The notes: generated from the sequence alone by a model not told the origin. A stretch of 8,474 bases of DNA from Acidobacteriota bacterium (GCA_015487755.1 WFPG01000017.1:1-8474); one strand, 5' to 3'; positions 1-7,276 are shown, counted from the stretch's first letter. Translations and numbers: made by a program.

Positions 1-1
1 A

Positions 2-373
2 TCCACTGATAACCAAGAAATATTCTCACATTTTGTTAAATGGTTGGTGTTAATTGATGAAATAGACGATGATATTTTTGAATGGGTTAAACTTTCCGTA
101 AAATATGCCCCAATAGGTTTTAACACCACCTTTTTATCAGAATATCTTCTAAAACATGTATCAAAAACCCCTAACAAAGTTGCAAAAATTTACCTTGAAA
201 TGCTTTACGCAAAAATTTATTTAGACCATAATGTTGAAGACATTAAAAAAACTGTCAACATCATTTATGAAAAAGGAGAAAAAGAATTAGCAGACCGTAT
301 TTGCAATTTGTATGGTGCACAAGGTTTTTACTTTTTGCGCGATATTTATTCTATGCATAACCAAGAAAAATAA
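2..373 (+). CDS. C-terminal end of an unrecognised protein, cut by the left window edge
   Basis: The frame is open from the first bases of the window to a TAA at 371-373, giving at least 123 residues. A TTG at 44 could serve as a start, but no Shine-Dalgarno site precedes it and the frame continues upstream without a stop, so I treat this as the tail of a longer gene. The visible part looks all-helical and soluble: hydrophobic/charged alternation, an acidic stretch (EIDDDIFEW), a KHVSKTP segment and an ending of the type ADRICNLYGAQGFYFLRDIY. No catalytic motif, membrane segment or signal peptide is visible. GC content is about 29% over the first 300 bases, clearly below the adjacent operon, which suggests a different history. 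From memory, helical C-termini with a closing 'GF.FLRDIY'-like motif occur on large accessory or defence-type NTPases; this is a weak impression and gives no function. It converges on the gcv operon. Confidence 0.7.
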   Translation, partial: STDNQEIFSHFVKWLVLIDEIDDDIFEWVKLSVKYAPIGFNTTFLSEYLLKHVSKTPNKVAKIYLEMLYAKIYLDHNVEDIKKTVNIIYEKGEKELADRICNLYGAQGFYFLRDIYSMHNQEK

Positions 374-444
374 TGCTAAATCAGATTCATGTTTTTCAAG
401 AAAGAGCACTGTAAATCTCACTTCATTCCCCCCATCCTCCCAAC

Positions 445-473
445 AAAAAACCCCGCCTGTGGGTGAGGCGGGG
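445..473 (-). terminator. Intrinsic terminator of the gcv-peptidase operon
   Basis: An 8-bp perfect GC-rich inverted repeat (CCCCGCCT at 451-458, AGGCGGGG at 466-473) encloses a 7-base loop. On the minus strand the hairpin is followed at once by six T residues (445-450 read in reverse), the classic factor-independent layout. It lies 25 bases beyond the stop codon of the last operon gene (498). On the plus strand no T run follows, so it should stop the convergent left-edge gene less efficiently. Confidence 0.9.
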
Positions 474-497
474 CATAATAAGTTTATTCGCAAAAAT

Positions 498-1616
498 TTA
501 TTTTAAATTTTCGGGGTTTAAGGGTTCTAATTCTGGGATTACGAATATGCCGTCTTTTCTGATTAGTTTGCCGTCAAAGTATATTTCGCCGCCGCCGTAT
601 TCAGGCCTTTGAATGCACACCATATCCCAGTGAATTGCGGAGCGGTTCCCGTTGTCCGCTTCGTCGTAAGCGTTGCCGGGGGTGAAGTGGAATGAGCCTT
701 TTATTTTTTCGTCAAAGAGTATGTCAAGCATCGGCTCTTCAACATAGGGGTTTAAGCCTATTGCAAATTCCCCGACAAACCTTGCCCCTTCGTCTGTGTC
801 AAGTATCTGGTTTAGCCTTTCGGTTTTCTTCCCTGCGTCTGCCTTAACAATCTTCCCGTCTTTGAATTCAAGGTATATTTCGTCAAATACGGTGCCCTGA
901 TATAGGGTTCTCGCATTGTATGTTATGTGACCGTTTACAGAGTTTTTTACGGGAGCGGTGAACACTTCCCCGTCAGGGATGTTCATTTTGCCGTCGCATT
1001 TTATTGCGGGAATGTCTTTTATTGAGAATGTTAAGTCAGTGCCTTTCCCCTTAATGTGCACCTTGTCGGTTTTGTTCATCAAGTCAACAAGGGGGTCCAT
1101 TGCCTTTGACATCTTTGAGTAATCAAGGGTGCATACCTTGAAGAAGAAGTCTTCAAACTTCTCTGTCGGCATGTTTGCGCTCTGTGCAAAGGAAGGGGAA
1201 GGCCATCTCATTACAACCCATTTCTTCTTCGGCACCCTTATCTCCATGTGAACAGGGTGAAGCCACTCTTTCTGGTATTCTGCAAGCCTCTTCGCAGGAA
1301 CATCGCCTAACTCGGCAACATTTAAGTGGCCGCGAACAGCAACATAGCAGTCCATCTCTTCCATAAACGGGGCGTCGTATTTAGCCTTTAACTTCCACAT
1401 ATCTGCGTTTGATTTAAGGAGTATCTTTCTTAAAATCCTGTTGTCCATAAAGTTTACGAAAGGCATTCCGCCTTTTTTGTAAACCTCGTCAATTAAAGCT
1501 TCGGCAAGGGAAAAGTCTTCAATTGTGGTGTCTATTAAAACCTTTTCCCCTTTCTTTACCTCTATTGAGTAATCAACTATTATCTTTGCAAGTTTTTTTA
1601 CCCTGTTATCAATCAT
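498..1616 (-). CDS. M29-family metallo-aminopeptidase (AmpS/PepS/aminopeptidase T type)
   Basis: A 372-residue cytosolic protein with the full M29 (thermophilic aminopeptidase) pattern. Known family members remove N-terminal amino acids from peptides using a two-metal centre. The expected ligands and catalytic residues are all recognisable: Glu217 (DGEVF), Glu283 (GEFAIGLNP), His310 and Tyr317 (FHFTPGNAYDE), and His329 with Asp331 (AIHWDMV). The 66-residue spacing between the two glutamates fits the family as I remember it. The N-terminal part (VDYSIEVKKGEKVLID) is also typical. Length is slightly short of the roughly 400 residues of the best-known members but looks complete. The ATG at 1614-1616 overlaps the end of gcvPB by 8 bases and is served by an AAGGAG site 6 bases upstream, inside gcvPB, so translation is probably coupled. 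It is the last gene before the operon terminator. Substrate specificity cannot be read from sequence; a role in glycine supply is inference. Confidence 0.92.
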   Translation of the reverse strand: MIDNRVKKLAKIIVDYSIEVKKGEKVLIDTTIEDFSLAEALIDEVYKKGGMPFVNFMDNRILRKILLKSNADMWKLKAKYDAPFMEEMDCYVAVRGHLNVAELGDVPAKRLAEYQKEWLHPVHMEIRVPKKKWVVMRWPSPSFAQSANMPTEKFEDFFFKVCTLDYSKMSKAMDPLVDLMNKTDKVHIKGKGTDLTFSIKDIPAIKCDGKMNIPDGEVFTAPVKNSVNGHITYNARTLYQGTVFDEIYLEFKDGKIVKADAGKKTERLNQILDTDEGARFVGEFAIGLNPYVEEPMLDILFDEKIKGSFHFTPGNAYDEADNGNRSAIHWDMVCIQRPEYGGGEIYFDGKLIRKDGIFVIPELEPLNPENLK

Positions 1617-3069
1617 TTCCCTCTCCTTTCCACTTTAATACAGGCTTTCTCGCCGCAAGTGTTTCGTCAAGCCTTCTTACAGGCGTAAAATGAGGCGCTT
1701 CTTTTAAAATTTGCGGGTTTTCTTTGGCCTCTTCAGCCACCTTTTTCATTGTTTCAATAAAGTAGTCTATCTCTTCCTTGCTTTCGCTTTCGGTAGGCTC
1801 AATCATAATTGCACCGTGAACAATTAGCGGGAAGTAAATTGTCGGGGGGTGTATGCCGTAATCAATAAGCCTTTTTGCTATATCCAAAGTTGTTACCCCG
1901 TGTTCTTCCTGATACTTGTCGTTGAATACAACCTCGTGAAGGGTTTCAGATTTAAACGGAAGGTTGTAATAATCCTTCAACTTCTCCCTTACATAGTTCG
2001 CGTTTAAAACAGCGTCATAGGTTGTCTGCTTTAAGCCTTTTCCCCCCATTGCCATTATGTATGCAAGCGCCTTTAAGGTTACAAGGAAGTTTCCGTAAAA
2101 GCCGTGAACCTTGCCTATGCTGTCTGGATAGTTCCAGTTCATTGTATAGCCGTCTTTCTCATCTCCCTCAACAACAGGCACAGGCTGAAAGGGCGCAAGG
2201 TGTTTTTTAAAGCATACGGGGCCAGAGCCGGGGCCTCCGCCGCCGTGAGGTGTTGAAAATGTCTTGTGAAGGTTAAGGTGCATTACATCAACGCCCATCT
2301 CACCGGGTTTTACAACACCCATTAATGCATTCATGTTTGCACCGTCCATGTAGAGCAATGCGTCTTTTTCATGCAAAATGTCCGCAATCTCTTTTATATT
2401 TTTCTCAAAAACCCCTAAAGTGTTCGGGTTTGTAAGCATTAAAGCGGCAACATCTTCGTTTACAGCCTCTTTCAAAGCGTTTAAATCAACACAGCCTGTT
2501 TCGTCAGACTTTATCTCAATTACCTGATATCCAGCAAAGGTTGAGGTTGCGGGGTTTGTGCCGTGTGCAGAATCGGGAATTAAAACATACTTTCTGGGAT
2601 TGCCCTTTTTCTCGTGGTACTTCCTTATCATCATCATTCCGGTTAATTCACCGTGGGCGCCTGCGGCAGGCTGCAATGTGCACTGGTCCATGCCCGTTAT
2701 TTCGCAAAGGTAATTTTGCAATACCTTCATTGCCTTTAAACTGCCCTGAACAAGGTTGTATGAAAACATAGGGTGGGAGTGCAAAAAGCCTTCCATTGAG
2801 GCAACCTTTTCGTTCATTTTAGGGTTATGCTTCATTGTGCATGAGCCTAAGGGGTAAAAGCCGTCGTCAACCCCGTAATTCATCTTGGAAAGCCTTGTAA
2901 AGTGCCTTACAACTTCAACCTCGGAAACTTCAGGCAATCCAATTTTCCCCCCTCTTTTGTATTCCCCTTGAAAATCCTTCTTCTCAACGGGGAATTCTAT
3001 GTCAATCCCTGATTTTCCCTCAACGCTTAATTCAAATATGAGTTTTTCTTTTTCCCTGAGCGTCTTCAT
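1609..3069 (-). CDS. gcvPB: Glycine dehydrogenase (decarboxylating) subunit 2, split P-protein
   Basis: A 486-residue PLP-dependent subunit that, with GcvPA, decarboxylates glycine and loads the aminomethyl group onto the lipoyl arm of GcvH. The PLP lysine is Lys269 in LNLHKTFSTPHGGGGPGSGP, followed by the glycine-rich loop (276-283). Other P-protein signatures are FYPLGSCTMKHNP (71-83), LQPAAGAHGELTG (132-144), PDSAHGTNPA (165-174), LTNPNTLG (212-219) and MDGANMNA (241-248). The C-terminal end carries the usual PHFTPVRRLDE. Length matches the usual stand-alone PB subunit (about 480-490). Its ATG overlaps the gcvPA stop as ATGA (3066-3069), and a GGAG lies 8 bases upstream, which indicates translational coupling and equal production of the two P subunits. 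Nothing is truncated or missing. Confidence 0.97.
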   Translation of the reverse strand: MKTLREKEKLIFELSVEGKSGIDIEFPVEKKDFQGEYKRGGKIGLPEVSEVEVVRHFTRLSKMNYGVDDGFYPLGSCTMKHNPKMNEKVASMEGFLHSHPMFSYNLVQGSLKAMKVLQNYLCEITGMDQCTLQPAAGAHGELTGMMMIRKYHEKKGNPRKYVLIPDSAHGTNPATSTFAGYQVIEIKSDETGCVDLNALKEAVNEDVAALMLTNPNTLGVFEKNIKEIADILHEKDALLYMDGANMNALMGVVKPGEMGVDVMHLNLHKTFSTPHGGGGPGSGPVCFKKHLAPFQPVPVVEGDEKDGYTMNWNYPDSIGKVHGFYGNFLVTLKALAYIMAMGGKGLKQTTYDAVLNANYVREKLKDYYNLPFKSETLHEVVFNDKYQEEHGVTTLDIAKRLIDYGIHPPTIYFPLIVHGAIMIEPTESESKEEIDYFIETMKKVAEEAKENPQILKEAPHFTPVRRLDETLAARKPVLKWKGEGND

Positions 3070-4403
3070 TTTACACTCTCCATTATCTCAACAAGGGTGT
3101 CAATATCCTCTGTGTCTATAACCTCGGTTGTTGTTAGCAAAAATTTATCCTTATCAAGCCCGAACTTTGCAAGGTGAACACCGGGAAATACCCCCTTTTC
3201 AATGCACAAATCCCTGAATTTAAGGAAGTCAACATCTGTTTGAACAAGGAATTCGTTAAAGGTGGGCTTTGTGTTTAAAACCTTAAAGTGCTTTGTTTTG
3301 TTTATGTTGTCTTTTGCGTATTCGCTTAATGAGTAATTTAAACTTGCAAGTTTTTTAAAGCCCTCTTCCCCTAAAAGGGATAGGTAAATAGTCGCCCTTA
3401 ACATGCACCAGCCCTGATTTGAGCATATGTTTGAGGTTGCCCTTTCCCTTTTAATATGCTGTTCCCTTGCTGAAAGGGTTAAAACATAGCCTCTCTTTCC
3501 GTCAACATCAACAGTCTGGCCTGCAACCCTGCCCGGCATCTGCCTTACATGTTTCTGGGTTGTTGTTAAGAAGCCTAAAAGCGGGCCGCCAAAACCGGGG
3601 TAATTGCCGAAGGATTGAGCCTCTCCGCATGCAATTTCAACCCCGAAATCTCCCGGAGGTGCAATAACACCGAAGGCAAGTGGCTCTGTGGTTGAGGTAA
3701 TAACAATTGCCTTTTTGTCGTACTCTTTTACAAGAGGCACTATAGTTTTTAAGTCCTCAACACTGCCGAAAAAGTTCGGATAGCCTATTGCAACAGCAAA
3801 TATGTCTCCGTTTTCTGAAAGTGTTTGTTTCAGGCTTTCAATGTCTGTTGCATAATCCTTTAATTCAAGTTCAATTATGTTTATCCCTAAATTTTTAAGG
3901 TATGTCTTTACAACCTTTATATAGTGAGGGTGAATACCCTTTGAGATTGCAACGGTGTTCTTTTTCTTCACAATCCTCTTTGCCATTAAAATGCTCTCGG
4001 CAAGGGCGGTCGCCCCGTCGTACATTGATGCGTTTGAAACTTCCATATTGAGTATGTTGCACATCATTGTCTGGTATTCAAATATTGCCTGCAATGTCCC
4101 CTGTGAAATTTCAGGCTGATATGGGGTGTAAGCGGTTAAAAACTCTTCCCTTGTTGAGAGGTAATCAACTGCGGAAGGAATAAAGTGGTGGTAAACCCCC
4201 GCCCCTGCAAAAGAGGTGAGGTTTTTGTTCATTTCCGCAAGGTTTTTAAAAAAATCAAGAACCTCTTTTTCAGAGTGTGCTTTTATTTTTAAGTCTTCCT
4301 TTAACCGCAACCCCTGAGGGATAGGGGAAAACAAATCTTCCCGCCCTATCTCCTTCAACATATTTTCTCTCTCTCTATCTGAGAGAGGAAGGAAGCGGCT
4401 CAT
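3066..4403 (-). CDS. gcvPA: Glycine dehydrogenase (decarboxylating) subunit 1, split P-protein
   Basis: A 445-residue subunit equivalent to the N-terminal half of a fused P-protein; it pairs with GcvPB and lacks the PLP lysine, as expected. Family signatures in order: SFAGAGVYHHFIPS (64-77), TAYTPYQPEISQGTLQ (90-105), SMYDGATA (126-133), GEAQSFGNYPGFGGPLLGF (260-278), MPGRVAGQ (289-296) and SAREQHIKRERATSNICSNQ (311-330). Length is typical for PA. The ATG at 4401-4403 follows the gcvH stop after 2 bases, with a strong AGAAGGAG site 7 bases upstream inside the gcvH 3' end, so start choice is secure. The tight gcvH-gcvPA-gcvPB chain means all three are read from one message. Confidence 0.97.
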   Translation of the reverse strand: MSRFLPLSDRERENMLKEIGREDLFSPIPQGLRLKEDLKIKAHSEKEVLDFFKNLAEMNKNLTSFAGAGVYHHFIPSAVDYLSTREEFLTAYTPYQPEISQGTLQAIFEYQTMMCNILNMEVSNASMYDGATALAESILMAKRIVKKKNTVAISKGIHPHYIKVVKTYLKNLGINIIELELKDYATDIESLKQTLSENGDIFAVAIGYPNFFGSVEDLKTIVPLVKEYDKKAIVITSTTEPLAFGVIAPPGDFGVEIACGEAQSFGNYPGFGGPLLGFLTTTQKHVRQMPGRVAGQTVDVDGKRGYVLTLSAREQHIKRERATSNICSNQGWCMLRATIYLSLLGEEGFKKLASLNYSLSEYAKDNINKTKHFKVLNTKPTFNEFLVQTDVDFLKFRDLCIEKGVFPGVHLAKFGLDKDKFLLTTTEVIDTEDIDTLVEIMESVK

Positions 4404-4405
4404 TT

Positions 4406-4792
4406 TTATTCTCCTTCTGCCTTAATGAGTTCCTCGTAACTCTCGGCGGTTAAAAGTTCGTCTAATTCGCCTTCGTCAGACAATTCAACCTTGAATATCC
4501 AGCCTTTGCCGTGAGGGTCTTGATTAAGCAATTCAGGGGAATCTTCCAACTCTTCGTTAACCTCAACAATCTTTCCCGAAACAGGGATAAAGATAGGGGA
4601 AGCAGCCTTTACAGATTCAACGGTTGCAACCTCGTCTCCCTTGGAAAACTCGTCGTCAACTTCGGGAAGTTCAACATAAACTATATCCCCTAACTGCTTT
4701 TGAGCATAATCGGTAATACCTACAGTGCCGATATTTCCTTCAACCTTAATCCATTCATGGTCTTTGGTATAACGAAACTCTTTCGGATACAT
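4406..4792 (-). CDS. gcvH: Glycine cleavage system H protein (lipoyl carrier)
   Basis: A 128-residue carrier that holds the aminomethyl intermediate on a lipoyl-lysine and shuttles it between P, T and L proteins. The attachment residue is Lys62 in [12 protein letters not shown] (55-66). Other H-protein marks are YTKDHEWI (8-15), [20 protein letters not shown] (25-44) and the [21 protein letters not shown] stretch (79-99). Length is the usual 125-130. The ATG (4790-4792) has an AAGGAG site 7 bases upstream, in the 13-base gap after gcvT. No lipoate ligase or octanoyltransferase gene is in the window, so lipoylation must come from elsewhere in the genome. Confidence 0.97.
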   Translation of the reverse strand: MYPKEFRYTKDHEWIKVEGNIGTVGITDYAQKQLGDIVYVELPEVDDEFSKGDEVATVESVKAASPIFIPVSGKIVEVNEELEDSPELLNQDPHGKGWIFKVELSDEGELDELLTAESYEELIKAEGE

Positions 4793-4805
4793 AAGCCATC
4801 TCCTT

Positions 4806-5897
4806 TTATTTTTTTTCTCTTTTATAGAAAGGTGTCTTAACCGTTACAGCCTTTGCCCTTTTCTTTCTTATGCCGATTTCAATCTCATTGCCTGCCTTTG
4901 CAAGTTCAATAGGAAGGTAAGCAAGACCTATATTTTTCTTTAAATAGGGAGCATAACTTCCGCTTGTAACAACCCCTACCTCTTCACCGTTATGGAAAAC
5001 GGGATAGCCGTGTCTCGGAATGCCTTTCTCAACCATTTCAAAGCCGTAAAGTTTCTTTTTCAAGCCTTCTTCTTTCTGTTTTAAAAGGGCTTCCCTTCCG
5101 AGGAAATCCCCTTTGTCTAACTTGCAAATCCACCCTAAACCTGCTTCAAGAACGGTTGTTGTTTCGTCCATATCGTTTCCGTACAAATTCATTCTCGCTT
5201 CAAGCCTTAAGGTATCCCTTGCCCCCAATCCGCAGGGCTCAATTCCGTATTCCTTTCCCGCTTCAAGTATCTTTTGCCAGATTTTTGCGGCAATTTCAGG
5301 TTTGCAGTAGATTTCAAAACCGTCTTCCCCTGTGTATCCCGTTCTTGAAAGAAGGCATTTCTCCCCTTCAAACTCAACATAGTCAAACCAGTAATACTTC
5401 ATCTCCCTTACCACATCGCCGAAGAGTTTGAACATTGTGTCTTCCGCTTTCGGGCCCTGAATTGCCATCTGGGCAGTCTGGTCAGACTCATTTGTCAATG
5501 TCATATCAAACTTATCGGTAAACCTTGAAAGGTGGGCAAAATCCTTGTCAATGTTTGCGGCGTTTACAACAAGGAGATACTCGTCGTCGTTTACCTTGTA
5601 AACAAGCAAGTCGTCAACAACGGTGCCCTTTTCCGTTGTAAAAGCAGAGTACTGAACCTGCTTTATTGAGAGTTTTGCAACATCGTTGCAGGTAAGGTAT
5701 TGGACATAATCAAATGCTTCTTTACCTTTAACCCTGAACTCTCCCATGTGGGATACATCAAAAATACCAACCTTTGTTCTAACTGTTAAGTGTTCCTCTA
5801 TAACCCCTTTGTATTGAACAGGCATATTAAAGCCTGCAAACTCAACCATTTTCGCACCTAACTTTATGTGCTCATCATACAGCGGCGTCTTTTTCAC
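4806..5897 (-). CDS. gcvT: Aminomethyltransferase (glycine cleavage T protein)
   Basis: Transfers the one-carbon unit from aminomethyl-lipoyl GcvH to tetrahydrofolate, giving 5,10-methylene-THF and ammonia. I place the start at the GTG of 5895-5897, giving 363 residues (the family norm) beginning [10 protein letters not shown], as most GcvT proteins do; an AAGGGGG site lies 5 bases upstream. The longer frame from TTG at 5954 adds 19 non-conserved residues and begins inside a consensus -35 box, so I reject it. Signatures: [10 protein letters not shown] (20-29), FDVSHMGEF (46-54), the conserved acidic pair Asp95-Asp96 in [10 protein letters not shown], where the catalytic Asp of the family lies, [14 protein letters not shown] (184-197), [12 protein letters not shown] (223-234), RHGYPV (295-300) and TSGSYAPYL (311-319). 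Residue 235 is Arg where many GcvT proteins have Gly; I recall this in some lineages too and do not take it as inactivating. First gene of the operon. Confidence 0.96.
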   Translation of the reverse strand: MKKTPLYDEHIKLGAKMVEFAGFNMPVQYKGVIEEHLTVRTKVGIFDVSHMGEFRVKGKEAFDYVQYLTCNDVAKLSIKQVQYSAFTTEKGTVVDDLLVYKVNDDEYLLVVNAANIDKDFAHLSRFTDKFDMTLTNESDQTAQMAIQGPKAEDTMFKLFGDVVREMKYYWFDYVEFEGEKCLLSRTGYTGEDGFEIYCKPEIAAKIWQKILEAGKEYGIEPCGLGARDTLRLEARMNLYGNDMDETTTVLEAGLGWICKLDKGDFLGREALLKQKEEGLKKKLYGFEMVEKGIPRHGYPVFHNGEEVGVVTSGSYAPYLKKNIGLAYLPIELAKAGNEIEIGIRKKRAKAVTVKTPFYKREKK

Positions 5898-5902
5898 AAC
5901 AT

Positions 5903-5909
5903 CCCCCTT
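5903..5909 (-). promoter_or_regulatory. Ribosome binding site of gcvT
   Basis: AAGGGGG on the minus strand, one mismatch from AAGGAGG, ends 5 bases before the GTG at 5897. No comparable purine run precedes the upstream TTG (5954) or the in-frame GTG at 5948, so this site decides the gcvT start. Confidence 0.8.
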
Positions 5910-5925
5910 TTCATTATTCAACTCA

Positions 5926-5954
5926 AAGTTAGCACACGCTTTTTTCACTGTCAA
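5926..5954 (-). promoter_or_regulatory. Sigma-70-type promoter of the gcv operon
   Basis: On the minus strand a perfect -35 box TTGACA (5954-5949) is followed after exactly 17 bases by TAACTT (5931-5926). The -10 match is only 3 of 6, but it is preceded by TGC, which makes an extended -10. Transcription would start around 5915-5920, leaving a leader of roughly 20-25 bases before the gcvT GTG. A second possible -10-like element, AATAAT (5918-5913), lies too close to the ribosome binding site to be convincing. The leader is too short to hold a glycine riboswitch. Confidence 0.7.
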
Positions 5955-6024
5955 GGAAGGAAAAAACGGAGAGTAATTCAGGCGGGTTTACAGTTAAAAT
6001 AAAATTTATCAAATGGTTTTTCCT

Positions 6025-6942
6025 TTAGTTTCTGGCAAACAATTTATCAATTTTCCACTTTAAAACGGCAAGGTTTTTTGCAAGAAAAGGGAATTTTCTT
6101 ATCAACACGATTTTTGTTTTCAACGTCAACCCCAGATTAGAATGAAAAATTTCCGACAATGAAAGGTCTTCTTTCGCCATAAGCAGATTAAATTGTTTTG
6201 CTTTATCAAGAACAGTTTTCGGCAAGCCTTCAATTACCCTTTCTTCATTTTCTAAAATATCAATTAATTTCAGCAAACGGTTTGCCCGAAAAATCACCAG
6301 GTTTTTTCTAAAATTTACTATCCCACCGAATGTTTGATTTTTATGCTGCCTGTACAGATAGACAGGCTTGTCTATAAAAAGAATACTCTCTGCATTTTTC
6401 TTTACGCTTAACGAAATCCACACATCTTCAAAAGGCAGGTTTTCAGGAAGGGGAAAAACCTTTTCCGCAATTTCCCTTTTAAACGACCATGACCACTTGG
6501 GAAGGCTGACAAGGTTTTCAAGGACAAACTTGTAATCCTTGTTGAGTATAAGCGGGTTTACATTGTAAACATACTTTCTTTTCAGGTTTTCATCAGTGAT
6601 ATATGCGCTATGACAATGGGCTTGATAGTCTGAAAGTTTACTGTAAAAATCAAAAAACTCGGGAAGAAGGACATCGTCTGAATCTATACACTTGATTATG
6701 TCTCCTTTGGACAGTGAATAACCGTAATTTGTACCTCTAACCTTTCCCTTGTACTTATTTTTGTAAACCCTTATTCTTGAATCACTTTTCGCCAGCGCAT
6801 TTGCTATGTTAAAAGTGTTGTCTTCAGAGTGGTCGTCAATAATTATCAATTCCCAGGGAACAGAATCTACCTTTTGAAGAGAAGAAACTGCATCGGTAAT
6901 GTAATTTCCCACATTTTTTGCCATCATTATAAAGCTAATCAT
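6025..6942 (-). CDS. Family 2 (GT-A fold) glycosyltransferase
   Basis: A protein of about 305 residues that most likely transfers a sugar from a nucleotide-sugar donor during cell-surface glycan synthesis on the cytoplasmic face of the membrane. Numbering from the ATG at 6940-6942: the N-terminal strand ISFIMMAKNVGNYI (2-15), the nucleotide-binding ELIIIDDHSEDNT (31-43), the DxD-type metal/nucleotide motif DSDD (87-90), the acceptor-side FEDVW (171-175) and an HxxN motif in YRQHKNQTF (197-205) follow the GT2 order. No transmembrane helix is evident; the C-terminus is short, basic and hydrophobic. Donor and acceptor cannot be predicted. Start is uncertain: a TTG at 6957 would add five residues, and neither start has a well-spaced ribosome binding site. 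It lies on the gcv strand but 127 bases from the gcvT start, with the gcv promoter between, and diverges from gmd, which fits a polysaccharide locus. Confidence 0.88.
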   Translation of the reverse strand: MISFIMMAKNVGNYITDAVSSLQKVDSVPWELIIIDDHSEDNTFNIANALAKSDSRIRVYKNKYKGKVRGTNYGYSLSKGDIIKCIDSDDVLLPEFFDFYSKLSDYQAHCHSAYITDENLKRKYVYNVNPLILNKDYKFVLENLVSLPKWSWSFKREIAEKVFPLPENLPFEDVWISLSVKKNAESILFIDKPVYLYRQHKNQTFGGIVNFRKNLVIFRANRLLKLIDILENEERVIEGLPKTVLDKAKQFNLLMAKEDLSLSEIFHSNLGLTLKTKIVLIRKFPFLAKNLAVLKWKIDKLFARN

Positions 6943-6981
6943 ACCTTTACTACGCAATCCCTTTATTTTTTTAACCTTTTA

Positions 6982-7010
6982 ATTTTAGCAAGAAGAAACA
7001 AAATATCCAA
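6982..7010 (-). promoter_or_regulatory. Candidate promoter of the glycosyltransferase gene
   Basis: On the minus strand, TTGGAT (7010-7005; matches the TTG of the -35 consensus) is followed after 17 bases by TAAAAT (6987-6982; 5 of 6 match to TATAAT). TGC stands directly before it, an extended -10. The predicted start near 6975 gives a leader of about 30 bases to the ATG at 6942. Confidence 0.5.
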
Positions 7011-7094
7011 TTTGAATAAAAGGGGTTGTTTAAGCATTTTCCCGCTTTTGTTATATAGCGCACGGTAAAACTAACCACTTTTATCCAATATTTG

Positions 7095-7103
7095 TGTTAA
7101 AAT
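7095..7103 (+). promoter_or_regulatory. Candidate extended -10 promoter for gmd
   Basis: TGTTAAAAT combines the extended -10 TGn with TAAAAT (7098-7103, 5 of 6 match). The -35 position (about 7075-7080) reads CCACTT and is poor, so activity would rest on the extended -10. A start near 7110 would leave a leader of about 165 bases before gmd. A weaker alternative is TTGCAT (around 7137-7142) with AATAAA 17 bases later. Confidence 0.4.
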
Positions 7104-7230
7104 AGATTTTGGCATGAAAAATAAAAGGGATTTTTTTGCATATTTTAAATTTTCGGGCAATAAAAAAAATAGTAAAACAGCCCTATCTATAAAAAACAAC
7201 CCTTTCACACCGTCATGCCTTTTAAAACAA

Positions 7231-7260
7231 TACCGAGTATTTTAAGAAATTATTTCGGTA
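7231..7260. repeat. Inverted repeat just upstream of the gmd ribosome binding site
   Basis: TACCGA (7231-7236) and its exact reverse complement TCGGTA (7255-7260) are separated by 18 A/T-rich bases. The right arm ends seven bases before the gmd Shine-Dalgarno run. In RNA it could form a hairpin that affects ribosome access, and as DNA it could be an operator. The arms are short, so chance occurrence is possible. Confidence 0.35.
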
Positions 7261-7266
7261 CGCATT

Positions 7267-7273
7267 GGGGGGA
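7267..7273 (+). promoter_or_regulatory. Ribosome binding site of gmd
   Basis: GGGGGGA ends 3 bases before the ATG at 7277. This run lies inside the frame that would begin at the TTG of 7265, so that TTG cannot use it; it supports the ATG at 7277 as the real start. Confidence 0.7.
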
Positions 7274-7276
7274 TTG

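Larger units (their letters stand above)
6943..7276. other. AT-rich divergent intergenic region between the glycosyltransferase gene and gmd
   Basis: These 334 bases separate two divergently read genes and hold no convincing gene. They contain outward promoter candidates on each strand, a TATATA (7052-7057) that could be a further minus-strand -10, A/T runs, and an inverted repeat just before gmd. A 43-codon frame on the plus strand (7114-7245) has no good ribosome binding site, and its composition follows the A/T runs. I see no ops or JUMPStart element of the kind found before many enterobacterial polysaccharide operons, and no known riboswitch. Confidence 0.7.

Noticed and set aside
312..506. 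Overlapping open frames on both strands across the 374-497 gap
   Set aside because: They run through the terminator hairpin, have no ribosome binding site and show no recognisable protein; the gap is better explained as a convergent terminator region.
5156..5431. Plus-strand open frame of 91 codons inside gcvT
   Set aside because: It lies wholly antisense to a strongly conserved gene, has low-complexity arginine/proline/phenylalanine content and no promoter; it is a shadow of gcvT. The same applies to other plus-strand frames within 1175-3667 and at 4511-4693.
5955..6024. Terminator between the glycosyltransferase gene and gcvT
   Set aside because: No stable GC-rich hairpin followed by a T run was found on the minus strand; the T runs present have no stem before them.
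7157..7185. GGGC/GCCC inverted repeat as a regulatory hairpin
   Set aside because: The stem is only four base pairs with a loop of over 20 bases, well within chance.
7114..7245. A 43-codon plus-strand frame before gmd, as a leader peptide or small protein
   Set aside because: It has no good ribosome binding site, would start only a few bases after the predicted transcription start, and its composition reflects the local A/T runs.
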